Origin: Phyllobacterium endophyticum
Lineage (GTDB): Bacteria; Pseudomonadota; Alphaproteobacteria; Rhizobiales; Rhizobiaceae
NCBI RefSeq assembly: GCF_003010935.1
Contig: NZ_PGGN01000002.1
Span: 124,001-188,000 of the forward strand
Reading direction: 5' to 3'
Length of the DNA stretch: 64,000 nt
Below, one piece after another: positions 1 to 10,669 of the stretch. The translations under genes were made by a program, and so were the position numbers. The notes below the pieces were generated by a model, which worked only from the letters and a program-made list of their open reading frames with translations, was not told where the DNA came from and made no database searches. Within the stretch, counting starts at the first letter, position 1. Each line of letters starts with the position of its first letter.

Positions 1-506
1 GTCCTCTGTGCTTCGGGTTGTGGCGCCAGTGGACGCTGTACCTGTGACGGGGGTGCTGCCTGGACCGGAGGGGAAGGTGGTTGCGTTGGAGGCGCAGCAG
101 GCACCGCGCGCTGCTGTTGCCCGCGCGGCTCTTCAGAGGCTCTTGGTTCGGGCTTTTCTGGCTCGGAAACAGCTGTCGAAGCCGCTGGTTCAGCCCGCTG
201 TTGCCGCGCGAACTGACGAATATTCTGCTCTATGACCACGTCGCTCGGACCCCCGATCAGGATCAGATGCTCGACGTCGTCGCGGCGCACGAGAACCAGC
301 CGCCTGCGATTGTCGACCGCCGCTGCGTCCGTAACCGAGAGGCGCACTTGCCGGTTGCGTCCGCCTGCAACGAAAGTGCCGCCAGTAATTCGCCGCAATA
401 CTGCAAAGACCAGCAGGAGCAGCGCGATCACCAGAATGAACAGAAGTATAAATCCCACGATAGGGGCAGCACTTTCGCCGACGATAGTGGCAAGCCAGGC
501 GTTCAT
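1..506 (-). CDS. FliO-like single-pass membrane protein (partial, 3' end outside window)
   Basis: The ATG at 506-504 follows a good ribosome binding site (AAGGAGAGC on the minus strand). The frame stays open to the left edge, so the gene is cut by the window after 168 codons. The N-terminus holds one strong membrane segment (about residues 14-37). A short soluble domain follows (GGRNRQVRLSVTDAAAVD, then VLVRRDDVEHLILIGG), and then a Pro/Gln/Glu-rich tail. The short beta domain with a VEHLILIGG-like strand is typical of the FliO/MopB family of flagellar export-gate assembly factors. Rhizobiales commonly carry such a gene divergent from cckA, as here. Family assignment is from pattern recognition; the function in flagellar assembly is inferred. 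Confidence 0.6.
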   Translation of the reverse strand, partial: MNAWLATIVGESAAPIVGFILLFILVIALLLLVFAVLRRITGGTFVAGGRNRQVRLSVTDAAAVDNRRRLVLVRRDDVEHLILIGGPSDVVIEQNIRQFARQQRAEPAASTAVSEPEKPEPRASEEPRGQQQRAVPAAPPTQPPSPPVQAAPPSQVQRPLAPQPEAQR

Positions 507-820
507 GAAAAGCTCTCCTTGTGCGTTCTTCGGGCCCAAAACCTGTTCCCCGACATGGGCTTCGAAGCATTACTTTATGCGACACTAGTGCTTGCCATTG
601 TCAGCCGCAACCCTGGAGCCTTCAACGCGGTTCCGCCTCCTCTCGCACGGGTTGTCTGCGCACAATAAGGCTGATCTGCGTGCGGATCGTTGGAAACCGT
701 GGAATAATAGCGGTCATATCAAGGATGGGGTTTATGCCGCCCCAAAGATATGATCCAAACGATTCGAGAATAAACACCGGCTCAATGTCGCTGGTGATGC
801 AGAAAAGGGGTTTGAGACGC
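507..820. other. Divergent intergenic region fliO-like / cckA
   Basis: These 314 bases separate two divergent genes and must hold both promoters. The plus-strand reading frame of cckA is open upstream to 521, but that stretch reads like non-coding sequence (Cys- and Arg-rich, no conserved feature), so it is excluded. One GANTC site (761-765), the target of CcrM methylation in this order, is present; a single site is within chance. No clear CtrA box (TTAA-N7-TTAA) was found. Confidence 0.5.
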
Positions 821-3415
821 ATGTCTCAAGAAACGAATAGCGATCTTTATCCGGAACCGATCATCGCGAACACGAAATCCAACAAGGCGGGGTTGCGTCT
901 TGTCCTCCTCGGCTTGCTGCTTATCGGCGTTTCGATCCTCTATTTCATCTATCGTGACCAGCTCGGACAGCAGTTCCTGCTTGGTCTTCTCGGAACGCTC
1001 GCCATGACTGGCGTGTTCTACCTGTTCGGCTCCGCAATCAATGTCATCCAGTTTACGCCCCGTGGGACAAGCGACGAACTCACCCGTGCGTTTGTCGATA
1101 CTTTCCCCGAAGGGACGGTCGTTTGCGACCAGAAGGGCCGCATCGTCTATGCAAACAGAGCCTATGCGGAACTGACTGGCGTCACCAATTCCAACGATGT
1201 GCGCGCGATCGAACATATTCTTTCCAGCGAAGCCGCGGCCTCCGATCCGATCTATCGCCTGGCCAATGCCGTGCGCGATGGTGTTTCGGGCCAGGAGGAG
1301 TTGCGCCTGTCACGTCCGCTCGATCCGTCGCGGGAGCCGGTACCGACATGGTACAGGGTCAAGGCGCGTCCAGTGGCCGGCATACCCGACCAGACGACAC
1401 CGGTATATGCGTGGCAGATCGCTGACATTTCGGCCGAACGCGCCGAACAGGAACGTTATTTCCAGGACATACAGGAAGCCATCGATCATCTCGACCACGC
1501 TCCGGCCGGCTTCTTCTCTGCCGATCCGGATGGCCGCATAATCTATATCAATGCCACGTTGGCGGAATGGCTTGGGGTCGACCTCACGCGCTTTACCCCC
1601 GGCTCCATGATGGTTCGGGATATAGTCGCAGGCAATGGCATGGCGCTGATCAACGCCGTCAAGACTGAGCCGGGCACCAGCCGCAACACTGTCATCGATC
1701 TGGACCTTGCCAAATCGAACGGCCAGAGCCTTGCCGTGCGGTTCTATCATCGCGTCCAGGCGCAGCGTGATGGCAGGCGCGGCCCGACACGCACCATCGT
1801 GCTGAATCGCGCCGAAGGCGAGGACAATTCAGCCGCCTTGCGCGCCGCCGAGGTGCGGTTCACCCGGTTCTTCAATTCCGCATCCATGGCTATCGCCGCC
1901 GTTGACGCAACAGGCAAGATCCTGCGGACCAATGCGCGTTTTCTTGGGCTGTTCGCGCCTGTGGTCGATCGCGATGACATAGACCGGCGTATTCCGCTTG
2001 AAACTGTCGTCCATGAACGGGACCGCGAAGCCTTTGACCGGGCGCTCGCGGCGGCCTTTGCCGGAAAAGCCGAAATTTCGCCTGTGGACACCGTCATACC
2101 CGGCAACGAGGACCGCCATCTGCGCTTCTATGTAAGTCCTGTCTTCGATGCGGGCTCCGAGGATGGCGCAGAGGAAGCTGCCATTGTTTCGGTGGTCGAG
2201 ACGACTGAGCAAAAGGCACTTGAGGCCACGATGGCGCAAAGCCAGAAAATGCAGGCGGTGGGACAGCTTGCGGGCGGTATCGCACATGATTTCAACAATG
2301 TGCTGACCGCCATCATCATGTCGTCCGACCTGCTGTTGACCAATCATCGGGCGTCCGATCCATCATTCGCCGATATCATGAATATCAAGCAGAACGCCAA
2401 TCGTGCCGCTTCGCTGGTGCGGCAGCTTCTTGCGTTTTCCCGCCGCCAGACATTGCGACCGGAGGTTCTCAATCTCACCGACGTGATCGCCGACGTGCGC
2501 ATGTTGCTGACACGGCTTGCCGGAACACAGGTCAACCTCAAGATCGAGCACGGCCGCGACCTGTGGCCGGTGCGCGCCGATTTAGGCCAGTTCGAGCAGG
2601 TTGTGGTTAACCTTACCGTCAATGCACGCGATGCCATGCCGGAGGGCGGTAATTTGACCCTTCGTACACGCAACGTGACCGAAGCCGAAAGTGCCGAACT
2701 GACATATCGCGATCTCGTACCGGGTGATTATGTGCTGGTCGAGGTTGAAGACAGCGGTACCGGCATGACGCCCGAAGTCATCGAGAAGATATTCGAGCCG
2801 TTCTTCACGACGAAGGAAGTCGGGAAGGGCACGGGACTCGGCTTGTCCATGGTGTATGGTATCATCAAGCAGACAGGGGGTTCGATTCATGCCGAATCCG
2901 AGCTCGGCAAGGGAACGACCTTCCGCATATTCCTGCCGCGTTATGTCGAGGAGAAGAAGCCCGATATTCTGGATGCGAACGGCGAAGTCGTGCCGACCGA
3001 AATGCCGAAGAAAGAGAAGAAGACGGAAAAGGCCACCGATCTCTCCGGCTCCGCAACCGTGCTCCTGGTCGAGGACGAGGATGCCGTCCGCATGGGCGGG
3101 GTCCGCGCGTTGCAGTCACGCGGCTACACCGTGCATGAGGCCTCCAGCGGTGTCGAAGCGCTCGAAGTGATGAAGGAGCTTGATGGCAAGGTGGATATCA
3201 TCGTTTCCGATGTGGTCATGCCCGAAATGGACGGGCCGACTCTGCTGCGCGAATTGCGCAAGGACTACGGCGATATCAAGTTCATTTTCGTGTCTGGCTA
3301 TGCGGAGGACGCTTTCGCGCGAAATCTGCCGGAAGACGCCAAGTTCGGCTTCTTGCCGAAGCCATTCTCGCTGAAACAGCTGGCGACCGCAGTCAAGGAA
3401 ATGCTGGAGAATTGA
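821..3415 (+). CDS. cckA: Cell-cycle hybrid histidine kinase CckA
   Basis: This is the membrane hybrid kinase that, through ChpT, phosphorylates CtrA and CpdR and so controls replication and division in alphaproteobacteria. The 864-residue product has two membrane segments (about 25-44 and 50-72) and PAS-type domains (about 90-205, 218-330 and 345-465). The HisKA H-box has phospho-acceptor His489 in GGIAHDFNN. A HATPase follows with N-box near 601, DSGTGM at 644-649 and GKGTGLGL near 669. The C-terminal receiver domain (about 745-864) has EDED at 751-754, phospho-acceptor Asp797 and Lys847. ATG 821 is preferred because AGGGG lies 10 bases upstream and the longer in-frame extension is implausible. 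It stands alone and converges on vapBC. The receiver stays fused to the kinase, as in Caulobacter. Confidence 0.95.
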   Translation: MSQETNSDLYPEPIIANTKSNKAGLRLVLLGLLLIGVSILYFIYRDQLGQQFLLGLLGTLAMTGVFYLFGSAINVIQFTPRGTSDELTRAFVDTFPEGTVVCDQKGRIVYANRAYAELTGVTNSNDVRAIEHILSSEAAASDPIYRLANAVRDGVSGQEELRLSRPLDPSREPVPTWYRVKARPVAGIPDQTTPVYAWQIADISAERAEQERYFQDIQEAIDHLDHAPAGFFSADPDGRIIYINATLAEWLGVDLTRFTPGSMMVRDIVAGNGMALINAVKTEPGTSRNTVIDLDLAKSNGQSLAVRFYHRVQAQRDGRRGPTRTIVLNRAEGEDNSAALRAAEVRFTRFFNSASMAIAAVDATGKILRTNARFLGLFAPVVDRDDIDRRIPLETVVHERDREAFDRALAAAFAGKAEISPVDTVIPGNEDRHLRFYVSPVFDAGSEDGAEEAAIVSVVETTEQKALEATMAQSQKMQAVGQLAGGIAHDFNNVLTAIIMSSDLLLTNHRASDPSFADIMNIKQNANRAASLVRQLLAFSRRQTLRPEVLNLTDVIADVRMLLTRLAGTQVNLKIEHGRDLWPVRADLGQFEQVVVNLTVNARDAMPEGGNLTLRTRNVTEAESAELTYRDLVPGDYVLVEVEDSGTGMTPEVIEKIFEPFFTTKEVGKGTGLGLSMVYGIIKQTGGSIHAESELGKGTTFRIFLPRYVEEKKPDILDANGEVVPTEMPKKEKKTEKATDLSGSATVLLVEDEDAVRMGGVRALQSRGYTVHEASSGVEALEVMKELDGKVDIIVSDVVMPEMDGPTLLRELRKDYGDIKFIFVSGYAEDAFARNLPEDAKFGFLPKPFSLKQLATAVKEMLEN

Positions 3416-3424
3416 GGCTTCAAG

Positions 3425-3835
3425 TCATCGAAATGGATCAACGATTCTGACACCTTCAACGATCTGGCCATGCGACAGGTCCTCAGAAAAGAGCTCGCTG
3501 CATCCAGCCTCACGCGCGGCCGAAATAATTGCGCTGTCCCAATAGGACAAGCCGAAAGCTCGCTTTATCTCGAGGGCACCTTGCAAGATTGGTACGGTAT
3601 TATCCTGAACACGGAACCGCAGCCACGTCTTGATCAGCCCGGCAGCCAATTCGTGTGGAAGGGGATCGGTGCGTGAGACGCGCGTTGCCTGGACATAAAA
3701 CTCTTGCAATACCTGCACCGAAACAACGCAATCATCCCGATCCGTGAGCGCAATGGCCCTCATGCGCTTGCTCACCTCGTCGGCGGCGGTACTGATGGAA
3801 TAAAGCAGGATAGTGGTATCGAGAAAAGCTGTCAC
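3425..3835 (-). CDS. vapC: VapC-type PIN-domain toxin
   Basis: A 136-residue PIN-domain protein, predicted to be a metal-dependent endoribonuclease toxin. Acidic active-site positions are visible: Asp6 in FLDTTILLYS, a Glu in VLQEFYVQ, Asp in the SYWDSAII segment and an acidic pair in LFSEDLSHG. The start is GTG at 3835, and GTGA overlaps the stop of the upstream antitoxin, so the two genes are translationally coupled as usual for VapBC operons. It ends 10 bases from the convergent end of cckA. The target RNA cannot be read from the sequence. Confidence 0.88.
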   Translation of the reverse strand: MTAFLDTTILLYSISTAADEVSKRMRAIALTDRDDCVVSVQVLQEFYVQATRVSRTDPLPHELAAGLIKTWLRFRVQDNTVPILQGALEIKRAFGLSYWDSAIISAAREAGCSELFSEDLSHGQIVEGVRIVDPFR

Positions 3836-4074
3836 TCTCGAAGGCTACGGTCATGAAGCTTGTCGCGGGAGAGGCGGTCCCCGGCCCGAAACAGCTTGAC
3901 TGATGCTCGCAGTACAGCCTCCTCCCGTCGCAGCCGCTCCGCCTCCGTTTCGATCATCGCGATATCCGACAGGAATTGACGAACTAGCGCCGAGACGGAT
4001 GTGTCCTGCTCTGCTGCTTTCATCCGGGCACGGCGGTAAATGTCGTCTTCGATGGAAACTGTGATATTTTTCAT
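3832..4074 (-). CDS. vapB: VapB-type ribbon-helix-helix antitoxin
   Basis: An 80-residue protein starting with a ribbon-helix-helix pattern (KNITVSIEDDIYRRARMKAAEQ, then TSVSALVRQFL), the DNA-binding fold of CopG/Arc-like antitoxins. The Arg/Glu-rich C-terminal half would wrap the toxin. It precedes vapC with a 4-base overlap. The complex probably represses its own promoter; a perfect 11-base inverted repeat sits across the start codon (see the operator entry). Confidence 0.82.
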   Translation of the reverse strand: MKNITVSIEDDIYRRARMKAAEQDTSVSALVRQFLSDIAMIETEAERLRREEAVLRASVKLFRAGDRLSRDKLHDRSLRE

Positions 4075-4095
4075 AGTTACACAGTATCACAGTTT
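4056..4095 (-). promoter_or_regulatory. Palindromic operator across the vapB start
   Basis: AAACTGTGATA (4056-4066) and TATCACAGTTT (4085-4095) form a perfect 11-base inverted repeat separated by 18 bases. The downstream arm covers the first antitoxin codons and the ATG (4074-4072) lies in the spacer. This is the expected layout for autoregulation by a VapBC complex; the role is inferred. Confidence 0.6.
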
Positions 4096-4152
4096 TGGGT
4101 GAATCCAACTCTTGCCTAAGAGCTGATCCGCGACCCACTCCTCAGTTCCCGT

Positions 4153-5127
4153 TCAGCCATCCAGGCCCTCGAACAGTGCGGTCGACAGGTACCGCTCGGC
4201 GAAGGAAGGGATGATGACGACAAGGTTCTTGCCCTTGTTTTCAGGGCGCTGGCCAACTTCTATGGCGGCCGTCAACGCGGCGCCTGATGAAATCCCCACC
4301 GGCACGCCTTCAATACGTGCTACGAGACGCGCATTGGCGAAGGAATCCTCGTTCGAGACCTGCACGACCTCGTCATAAATGTGAGTGTCGAGCACGGCGG
4401 GAGCAAAGCCTGCTCCTATCCCTTGTATCTTGTGAGGGCCGGGGTTGCCGCCGGAAAGAATGGGGGAATCCTTCGGCTCCACCGCTACCACGAGAACACC
4501 CGGTTTGCGTTGTTTCAGTACCTGGCCCACGCCGGTGATCGTACCGCCGGTGCCGATGCCTGCAACCAGGATGTCGACCGAACCTTCGGTGTCGTTCCAG
4601 ATTTCTTCGGCGGTGGTACGGCGATGGATCTCAGGGTTGGCCGGGTTGTCGAATTGCCCGGGGATAACTGCGTCACCGATAGTCTCGACCAGTTCGTTGG
4701 CCTTGGCGATGGCGCCTTTCATGCCCTTGGCGCCTTCGGTCAGGACCAGTTCCGCGCCGAGCAGCTTGAGCATCTTGCGACGTTCGACTGACATGGTTTC
4801 AGGCATTGTGAGGATTAGCCGGTAACCCTTCGCAGCGGCAGCAAATGCGAGTGCGATGCCGGTGTTTCCAGATGTAGGTTCGATAAGCGTGGTCTTTCCG
4901 GGCGTTGCTCTGCCTTGGACCTCGAGCGCTTCGATCAGTGCCACGCCGATCCGATCCTTGACGCTGGAAATAGGATTGAAGAACTCGAGCTTCGCAAGAA
5001 GATTCGCGCCGACGCCCTTTTCCTTGGCCAGTTTGTCCAGACGGATGAGGGGTGTATCGCCGATCGTATCGACAATGGAATTGTAGATGCGGCCCCGGCC
5101 TGGCTTGCGCACGCTCTCACTGCTCAT
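4153..5127 (-). CDS. cysK: Cysteine synthase A (O-acetylserine sulfhydrylase)
   Basis: PLP-dependent enzyme that makes L-cysteine from O-acetylserine and sulfide in the cytosol. The 324-residue product has the family signature around the PLP lysine (Lys57 in [10 protein letters not shown]), the substrate loop TSGNTG at 85-90 and the PLP phosphate-binding GTGGT loop ([10 protein letters not shown]). The length is normal for CysK, and the absence of a C-terminal regulatory extension argues against cystathionine beta-synthase. ATG 5127 has the ribosome binding site CAGGAG. It is monocistronic, between vapB and the LysE-type exporter gene on the same strand. Confidence 0.93.
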   Translation of the reverse strand: MSSESVRKPGRGRIYNSIVDTIGDTPLIRLDKLAKEKGVGANLLAKLEFFNPISSVKDRIGVALIEALEVQGRATPGKTTLIEPTSGNTGIALAFAAAAKGYRLILTMPETMSVERRKMLKLLGAELVLTEGAKGMKGAIAKANELVETIGDAVIPGQFDNPANPEIHRRTTAEEIWNDTEGSVDILVAGIGTGGTITGVGQVLKQRKPGVLVVAVEPKDSPILSGGNPGPHKIQGIGAGFAPAVLDTHIYDEVVQVSNEDSFANARLVARIEGVPVGISSGAALTAAIEVGQRPENKGKNLVVIIPSFAERYLSTALFEGLDG

Positions 5128-5268
5128 GAAAATTCTCCTGATCCTGATTTGGGTGGTGCTGCAATCTTATGAGCCCCACTTGGAAATTCATAGTTGAGCT
5201 CGTGCGCAAACTCGCTTCCGAGTAGAAGAAAATACTAATATTCGGCCGGTTTGGTATCATTGTTCCTA

Positions 5269-5889
5269 TCAGGAGGAGCGCCCGGCGATGGCGAGCGCGG
5301 CTCCCGCCATGAAAGCTGCGGCGGTGCGGTTCAGCCGCTTGAGCGCCTGAGGCGAGGCGAGCAGTCCTCGCGCCTTTGCGGCCAGTGCGAGATAGGGAAC
5401 CAGAACCACGAGCAGAACCAGTACGGTCAGCGCGGCGAGGATCGAATAATCACCGAGCGTGATTGTCTGAAGGTCGACAAGAGTGGGTGTCAGCGCGATA
5501 TAGAAAAGCATGGTCTTTGGATTGCCAAGCGTAACCGCCAGACCTGCAACGATGCTGGAGATGGCCCCGCCACGGCTCTTTTTGGCTTCGATCTTTTCCG
5601 CCGATATCCCGGATGTCCAAAATCCCCAGGCGAGATAGGCAAGATATGCGACGCCTGCCCACTTGATCACCAGGAACACCGTTCCGAACGTCTGTGCCAC
5701 CATCGCAAGGCCAAGCACGACAGCTGTCAAATAGGTGAGGTCGCCAAGGATCAGCCCGAGCGACATGAACAGGGAAGAGCGGAAGCCGGAACCGAGAGCC
5801 CTGGCGACGAGGGCGGTCACACCCGGACCCGGAATGGCGGCTGCAATGGCGAGGGCGCCTGAATAGGCAATAAAACCGGCGAGCGTCAT
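5269..5889 (-). CDS. LysE/RhtB family amino-acid exporter
   Basis: A 206-residue inner-membrane protein of the LysE/RhtB superfamily. The N-terminus has the conserved block AIPGPGVTALVARALGSG (the family PGP motif), and the hydrophobic segments fit six helices. Lys-rich stretches such as KIEAKKSRGG form the central cytoplasmic loop. The start is placed at ATG 5889, because residues upstream in the open frame are Pro/Arg-rich and unlike the family. The substrate, presumably an amino acid such as homoserine, threonine or lysine, is not determinable. It lies next to cysK with about 140 bases between; a shared function (cysteine pathway metabolite export) is only a guess. Confidence 0.85.
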   Translation of the reverse strand: MTLAGFIAYSGALAIAAAIPGPGVTALVARALGSGFRSSLFMSLGLILGDLTYLTAVVLGLAMVAQTFGTVFLVIKWAGVAYLAYLAWGFWTSGISAEKIEAKKSRGGAISSIVAGLAVTLGNPKTMLFYIALTPTLVDLQTITLGDYSILAALTVLVLLVVLVPYLALAAKARGLLASPQALKRLNRTAAAFMAGAALAIAGRSS

Positions 5890-6004
5890 TATGTTCTCTA
5901 TCAGGTAGGTTGGCGGAGGCGGACGATACTCCGAGGCTCGCCTCCTGTCCATGCACTGCTAAAAAGCGCCGGAGCATCTTGAACAATCGATTGTCAGGTT
6001 ATAG

Positions 6005-6021
6005 TTTAGAACTATTCTAAA
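6005..6021 (+). promoter_or_regulatory. ICE/Irr box upstream of mbfA
   Basis: TTTAGAA-CTA-TTCTAAA is a perfect 7-base inverted repeat ending 13 bases before the mbfA start codon. It matches the iron control element (ICE) bound by Irr in Bradyrhizobium, Agrobacterium and Brucella. In those organisms Irr represses mbfA under low iron. Location and match are seen directly; the regulation follows from established Irr biology. Confidence 0.85.
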
Positions 6022-6034
6022 TAAGGATGACATC

Positions 6035-7018
6035 ATGCTCAGCCGCTTCTTCGGTCATCGCCGCCACGCCCTCGAATCCCTGTCGGAGCAGCAATTGCTG
6101 GCCTTGGCCATATCTTCCGAAGAGGACGATGCGAGAATCTATCTGGCCTACGCGGATGGGTTGCGCGAGGATTTCCCGCAGAGTGCGAAAGTGTTCGACG
6201 AGATGGCAGAGGAGGAGAACCGCCATCGTCAATCGCTCATAGAGTTGCATCGGGAGCGCTTCGGCGATCAGATACCGCTCATCCGAAGGGAACATGTCCG
6301 CGGATATTACGAACGCAAGCCTGACTGGCTGATCCGCCCGCTTGGTATCGACAAAGTCCGCGATATGGCCGAGAAAATGGAGGAACAGGCCTACCGCTTC
6401 TATACGGAAGCGGTAAAGCTTGTTCGCGATGCTCCGACCCGCAAGCTTCTGGGCGATCTTGCAATCGCTGAAAAGACACACGAGTCGCTGGCGCATCGTC
6501 TCGGCGATAAACATACGCCCGGCAACGTGCGGGAGCTTGAAAAGCAGACGGAAAGGCGTCAGCTCATCCTGACCTATATCCAGCCGGGGCTTGCTGGCCT
6601 CATGGACGGTTCCGTCTCGACCCTCGCGCCTATTTTTGCCGCGGCCTTTGCTACGCAGGACACGTGGCAGACGTTCCTCGTCGGCCTCTCGGCATCGCTC
6701 GGCGCCGGAATTTCCATGGGCTTCACGGAAGCAGCTCATGATGACGGCAAATTATCGGGACGAGGCTCACCCTTGAAGCGCGGTCTCGCCAATGGACTGA
6801 TGACGGCCATTGGCGGTCTCGGTCATGCTCTGCCGTATCTCATTTCAGACTTCTGGACGGCTACCATCATCGCAGCGATCGTCGTCTTCATCGAACTCTG
6901 GGCGATTGCATATATCCAGCATCGCTTTATGGAAACACCATTCTTCCGTGCCGCCATACAGGTCGTTCTAGGCGGGGGTCTGGTGCTGGCGACGGGCATA
7001 TTGATCGGCAACGCGTGA
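6035..7018 (+). CDS. mbfA: MbfA, membrane-bound ferritin-like iron exporter
   Basis: A 327-residue protein with an N-terminal ferritin/erythrin-like diiron domain (about 1-155). Glu/His ligand candidates lie in EEDDARIY, EEENRHRQS, EEQAYRFY and EKTHESLAH. The C-terminal part (about 180-327) is a VIT1-like membrane domain (GLMDGSVSTLAPIFAAA). MbfA exports ferrous iron from the cytosol and protects against iron and peroxide stress. Ribosome binding site AAGGA lies 7 bases before ATG 6035. The ICE box just upstream supports control by Irr. It is monocistronic. Confidence 0.92.
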   Translation: MLSRFFGHRRHALESLSEQQLLALAISSEEDDARIYLAYADGLREDFPQSAKVFDEMAEEENRHRQSLIELHRERFGDQIPLIRREHVRGYYERKPDWLIRPLGIDKVRDMAEKMEEQAYRFYTEAVKLVRDAPTRKLLGDLAIAEKTHESLAHRLGDKHTPGNVRELEKQTERRQLILTYIQPGLAGLMDGSVSTLAPIFAAAFATQDTWQTFLVGLSASLGAGISMGFTEAAHDDGKLSGRGSPLKRGLANGLMTAIGGLGHALPYLISDFWTATIIAAIVVFIELWAIAYIQHRFMETPFFRAAIQVVLGGGLVLATGILIGNA

Positions 7019-7235
7019 TACATCTTTCAGCGTGGTGGACTAAGCCCCAAGAGCCGAAGCCGGCTCAAAACATCGGCGAGTTTCTGCTTTGTTCTCAGTC
7101 GGTTAAGACTAATTATTCATGAATTCATCTTGTTTTAACCAACGCTATTCAGGAGGCGTTCATCTTTATGCGCTAAATTTTAACTAATTTATCGCTATCG
7201 GCCCCGTCCGGTATGCCAAAGGCAAGAGACCGAAG
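7019..7235. other. AT-rich intergenic region after mbfA
   Basis: This gap holds no convincing gene. It is AT-richer than its neighbours, with several TTAA stretches (around 7103-7107 and 7134-7139), and could carry the promoter of the small open frame that starts at 7236. No terminator with a U-run was found after mbfA. Confidence 0.35.
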
Positions 7236-7376
7236 ATGATGACCATGATTATACAACTGCGCGATACGTTGCGCGTCGTTCGTGAATTCATTGCACCGAG
7301 CTACCGGCCCGAGCGCTATTACATGCGCGGCCCGGGACCGGCATGTGCGCAGCGTAATCACCGGATTCAAGCGTGA
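7236..7376 (+). CDS. Possible 46-residue small basic protein
   Basis: An open frame of 46 codons starts at ATG 7236 (with in-frame ATGs at 7239 and 7245) and ends at TGA 7374-7376. The product begins MMTMIIQLRDTLRVV and continues with an Arg/Tyr-rich tail. Its stop overlaps the 3' end of the convergent ABM-domain gene by 10 bases. Upstream AAGAGACCGAAG could serve as a weak ribosome binding site. I do not recognise a family. It may be a real small protein or a chance frame. Confidence 0.3.
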   Translation: MMTMIIQLRDTLRVVREFIAPSYRPERYYMRGPGPACAQRNHRIQA

Positions 7377-7714
7377 TGGTACACGCGCGCATCAAGCGGA
7401 GCTTCATCACGGGCACGCAACCCATAATCACGTATGACGGACGCAATCCGCAGCCGGTAATCGGCAAAGATTGCGGTGCGGCCGTCGCGTTGAGCCAGGC
7501 GATGTTCCTCGGTCTGGCGCCAGGCCGCCACTGACGCTTCATCGCGCCAAAAGGACAGCGAGAGATAGCGGTTCTCGTTGGCAAGGCTGCGGAACCGCTC
7601 GATCGAAATAAAACCGTCGATGGTTTCCAGGAGCGGCTTCAGGTCGGCTGCCCTGTCGAAATATTCATTGCTCCGACCCTCGGCCGGTTCCACCTCGAAT
7701 ATCACCGCGATCAT
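7367..7714 (-). CDS. ABM (antibiotic biosynthesis monooxygenase-type) domain protein
   Basis: A 115-residue protein with the dimeric alpha-beta barrel pattern of the ABM family. It opens with a beta strand (MIAVIFEVEPAEG), followed by helix, GFISIERF, then YLSLSFWRDEASVAAWR and H-x-x-AQ, the usual ABM order. Members are cofactor-free monooxygenases or heme-degrading enzymes, but many are uncharacterised. It starts one base after the NIPSNAP gene ends and is the last gene of the minus-strand run that begins with the TRAP transporter. A role in metabolising the TRAP substrate is inference from position only. Confidence 0.8.
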   Translation of the reverse strand: MIAVIFEVEPAEGRSNEYFDRAADLKPLLETIDGFISIERFRSLANENRYLSLSFWRDEASVAAWRQTEEHRLAQRDGRTAIFADYRLRIASVIRDYGLRARDEAPLDARVYHHA

Positions 7715-7715
7715 T

Positions 7716-8039
7716 TCACGATCCTCCGTTGGTTCCCGTCACCAGGCGGAGGAATGTTCGTTCCTCGCGGCGGATGAACTTCTTCTCTTTTGAGAACTCG
7801 TAATTGTCCCGGCCAAGCGGATCGGCCATGAGCCGGGCGCGATAGGCTTCGTAAGCGGCGAGATTCTCGATGTTATAGACCCCATAGGCCAGTGTGGCTG
7901 AACCCTCGTGCGGTGCGTAATACCCGATCAGGACAGCGCCGCAGCGGGGGATCGCTTCGTTCCAATTGCGCGCATACGTCTCGAAAGCTTCCTTCTGGTA
8001 GGGGTCGATCTCGTATCTGATAAAACAGGTGATGGACAT
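7716..8039 (-). CDS. NIPSNAP family protein
   Basis: A 107-residue protein of the NIPSNAP family, another dimeric alpha-beta barrel. It opens with MSITCFIRYEIDPYQKEAFE, followed by an NW-x-EAIPRCGA segment and YGVYNIENLAAYEAYR. ATG 8039 is chosen because GAGGAGAG lies just upstream; the frame extends 12 codons further without support. It is tightly spaced with the ABM gene and 74 bases after the DUF1850 gene. The function of bacterial NIPSNAP proteins is largely unknown. Confidence 0.82.
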   Translation of the reverse strand: MSITCFIRYEIDPYQKEAFETYARNWNEAIPRCGAVLIGYYAPHEGSATLAYGVYNIENLAAYEAYRARLMADPLGRDNYEFSKEKKFIRREERTFLRLVTGTNGGS

Positions 8040-8113
8040 TTCAATCTCTCCTCGGTTCGAATTCGATCGATTCATAGGGAGATTTCAGCGTCGATGCTTC
8101 GAGCACCACCGAA

Positions 8114-8478
8114 CTATGATGGCTCCTTGCAGACTTTGATGATCAGGGGTTCAGAGGCGCTGGCGCCGATGCTTCGGCACATGTCATCCGCACAGAACGT
8201 CCACCCGCCGGAAGTCGCGCCGGAGGCGGCCAAAACGAGTTTCTTTTGCATGGGGACTTTCGGTGTGAAGATCCACCAGCCATCCCTTAGCACTGCTCCC
8301 TCGGGTGGCTCCATGCCCGCTCCGGAACCCCTGATCCGCGCTTCGACGATCCGTAGCCCATCCTGATCGACGTGCCAGACTTCCTCCCAACGGGTTCGCT
8401 CGACAGAATGCGTCCAGGCAAGCGAAAACACTGTGGCGCTGAAAACGGCGGTCTTGCCAGCCGCAAGCAGGCACAGGC

Positions 8479-8482
<4 letters not shown>
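8114..8482 (-). CDS. DUF1850 protein, TAXI-TRAP partner
   Basis: A 122-residue protein with an N-terminal hydrophobic segment (MSLCLLAAGKTAVFSATVFSLAW), the conserved THSVERTRWEEVW block and a C-terminal pair of cysteines (FCADDMC). DUF1850 proteins are found almost only next to TAXI-type TRAP permeases. The start ATG overlaps the permease stop (ATGA at 8482-8479), indicating translational coupling. Its exact role in the transporter is unknown. Confidence 0.85.
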
Positions 8483-10572
<2,090 letters not shown>

Positions 10573-10669
10573 GGATTTTGCCCTTGTCGCTCGCTGGTGC
10601 ATGAGCCTTTGCCGGTGAAACGCCATTGCCTTTCATATGGGCAATGGCGCCTCTTTCTGGACAGGAGCC

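Noticed and set aside
190-585. Minus-strand frame of 131 codons overlapping the FliO-like gene
   Set aside because: The overlapping frame from ATG 506 encodes a membrane helix and FliO-like domain with a good ribosome binding site; the other reads as Arg-rich noise.
521-820. N-terminal extension of CckA by 100 residues
   Set aside because: The extension is Cys/Arg-rich, unlike CckA, and ATG 821 has a ribosome binding site and the expected N-terminus.
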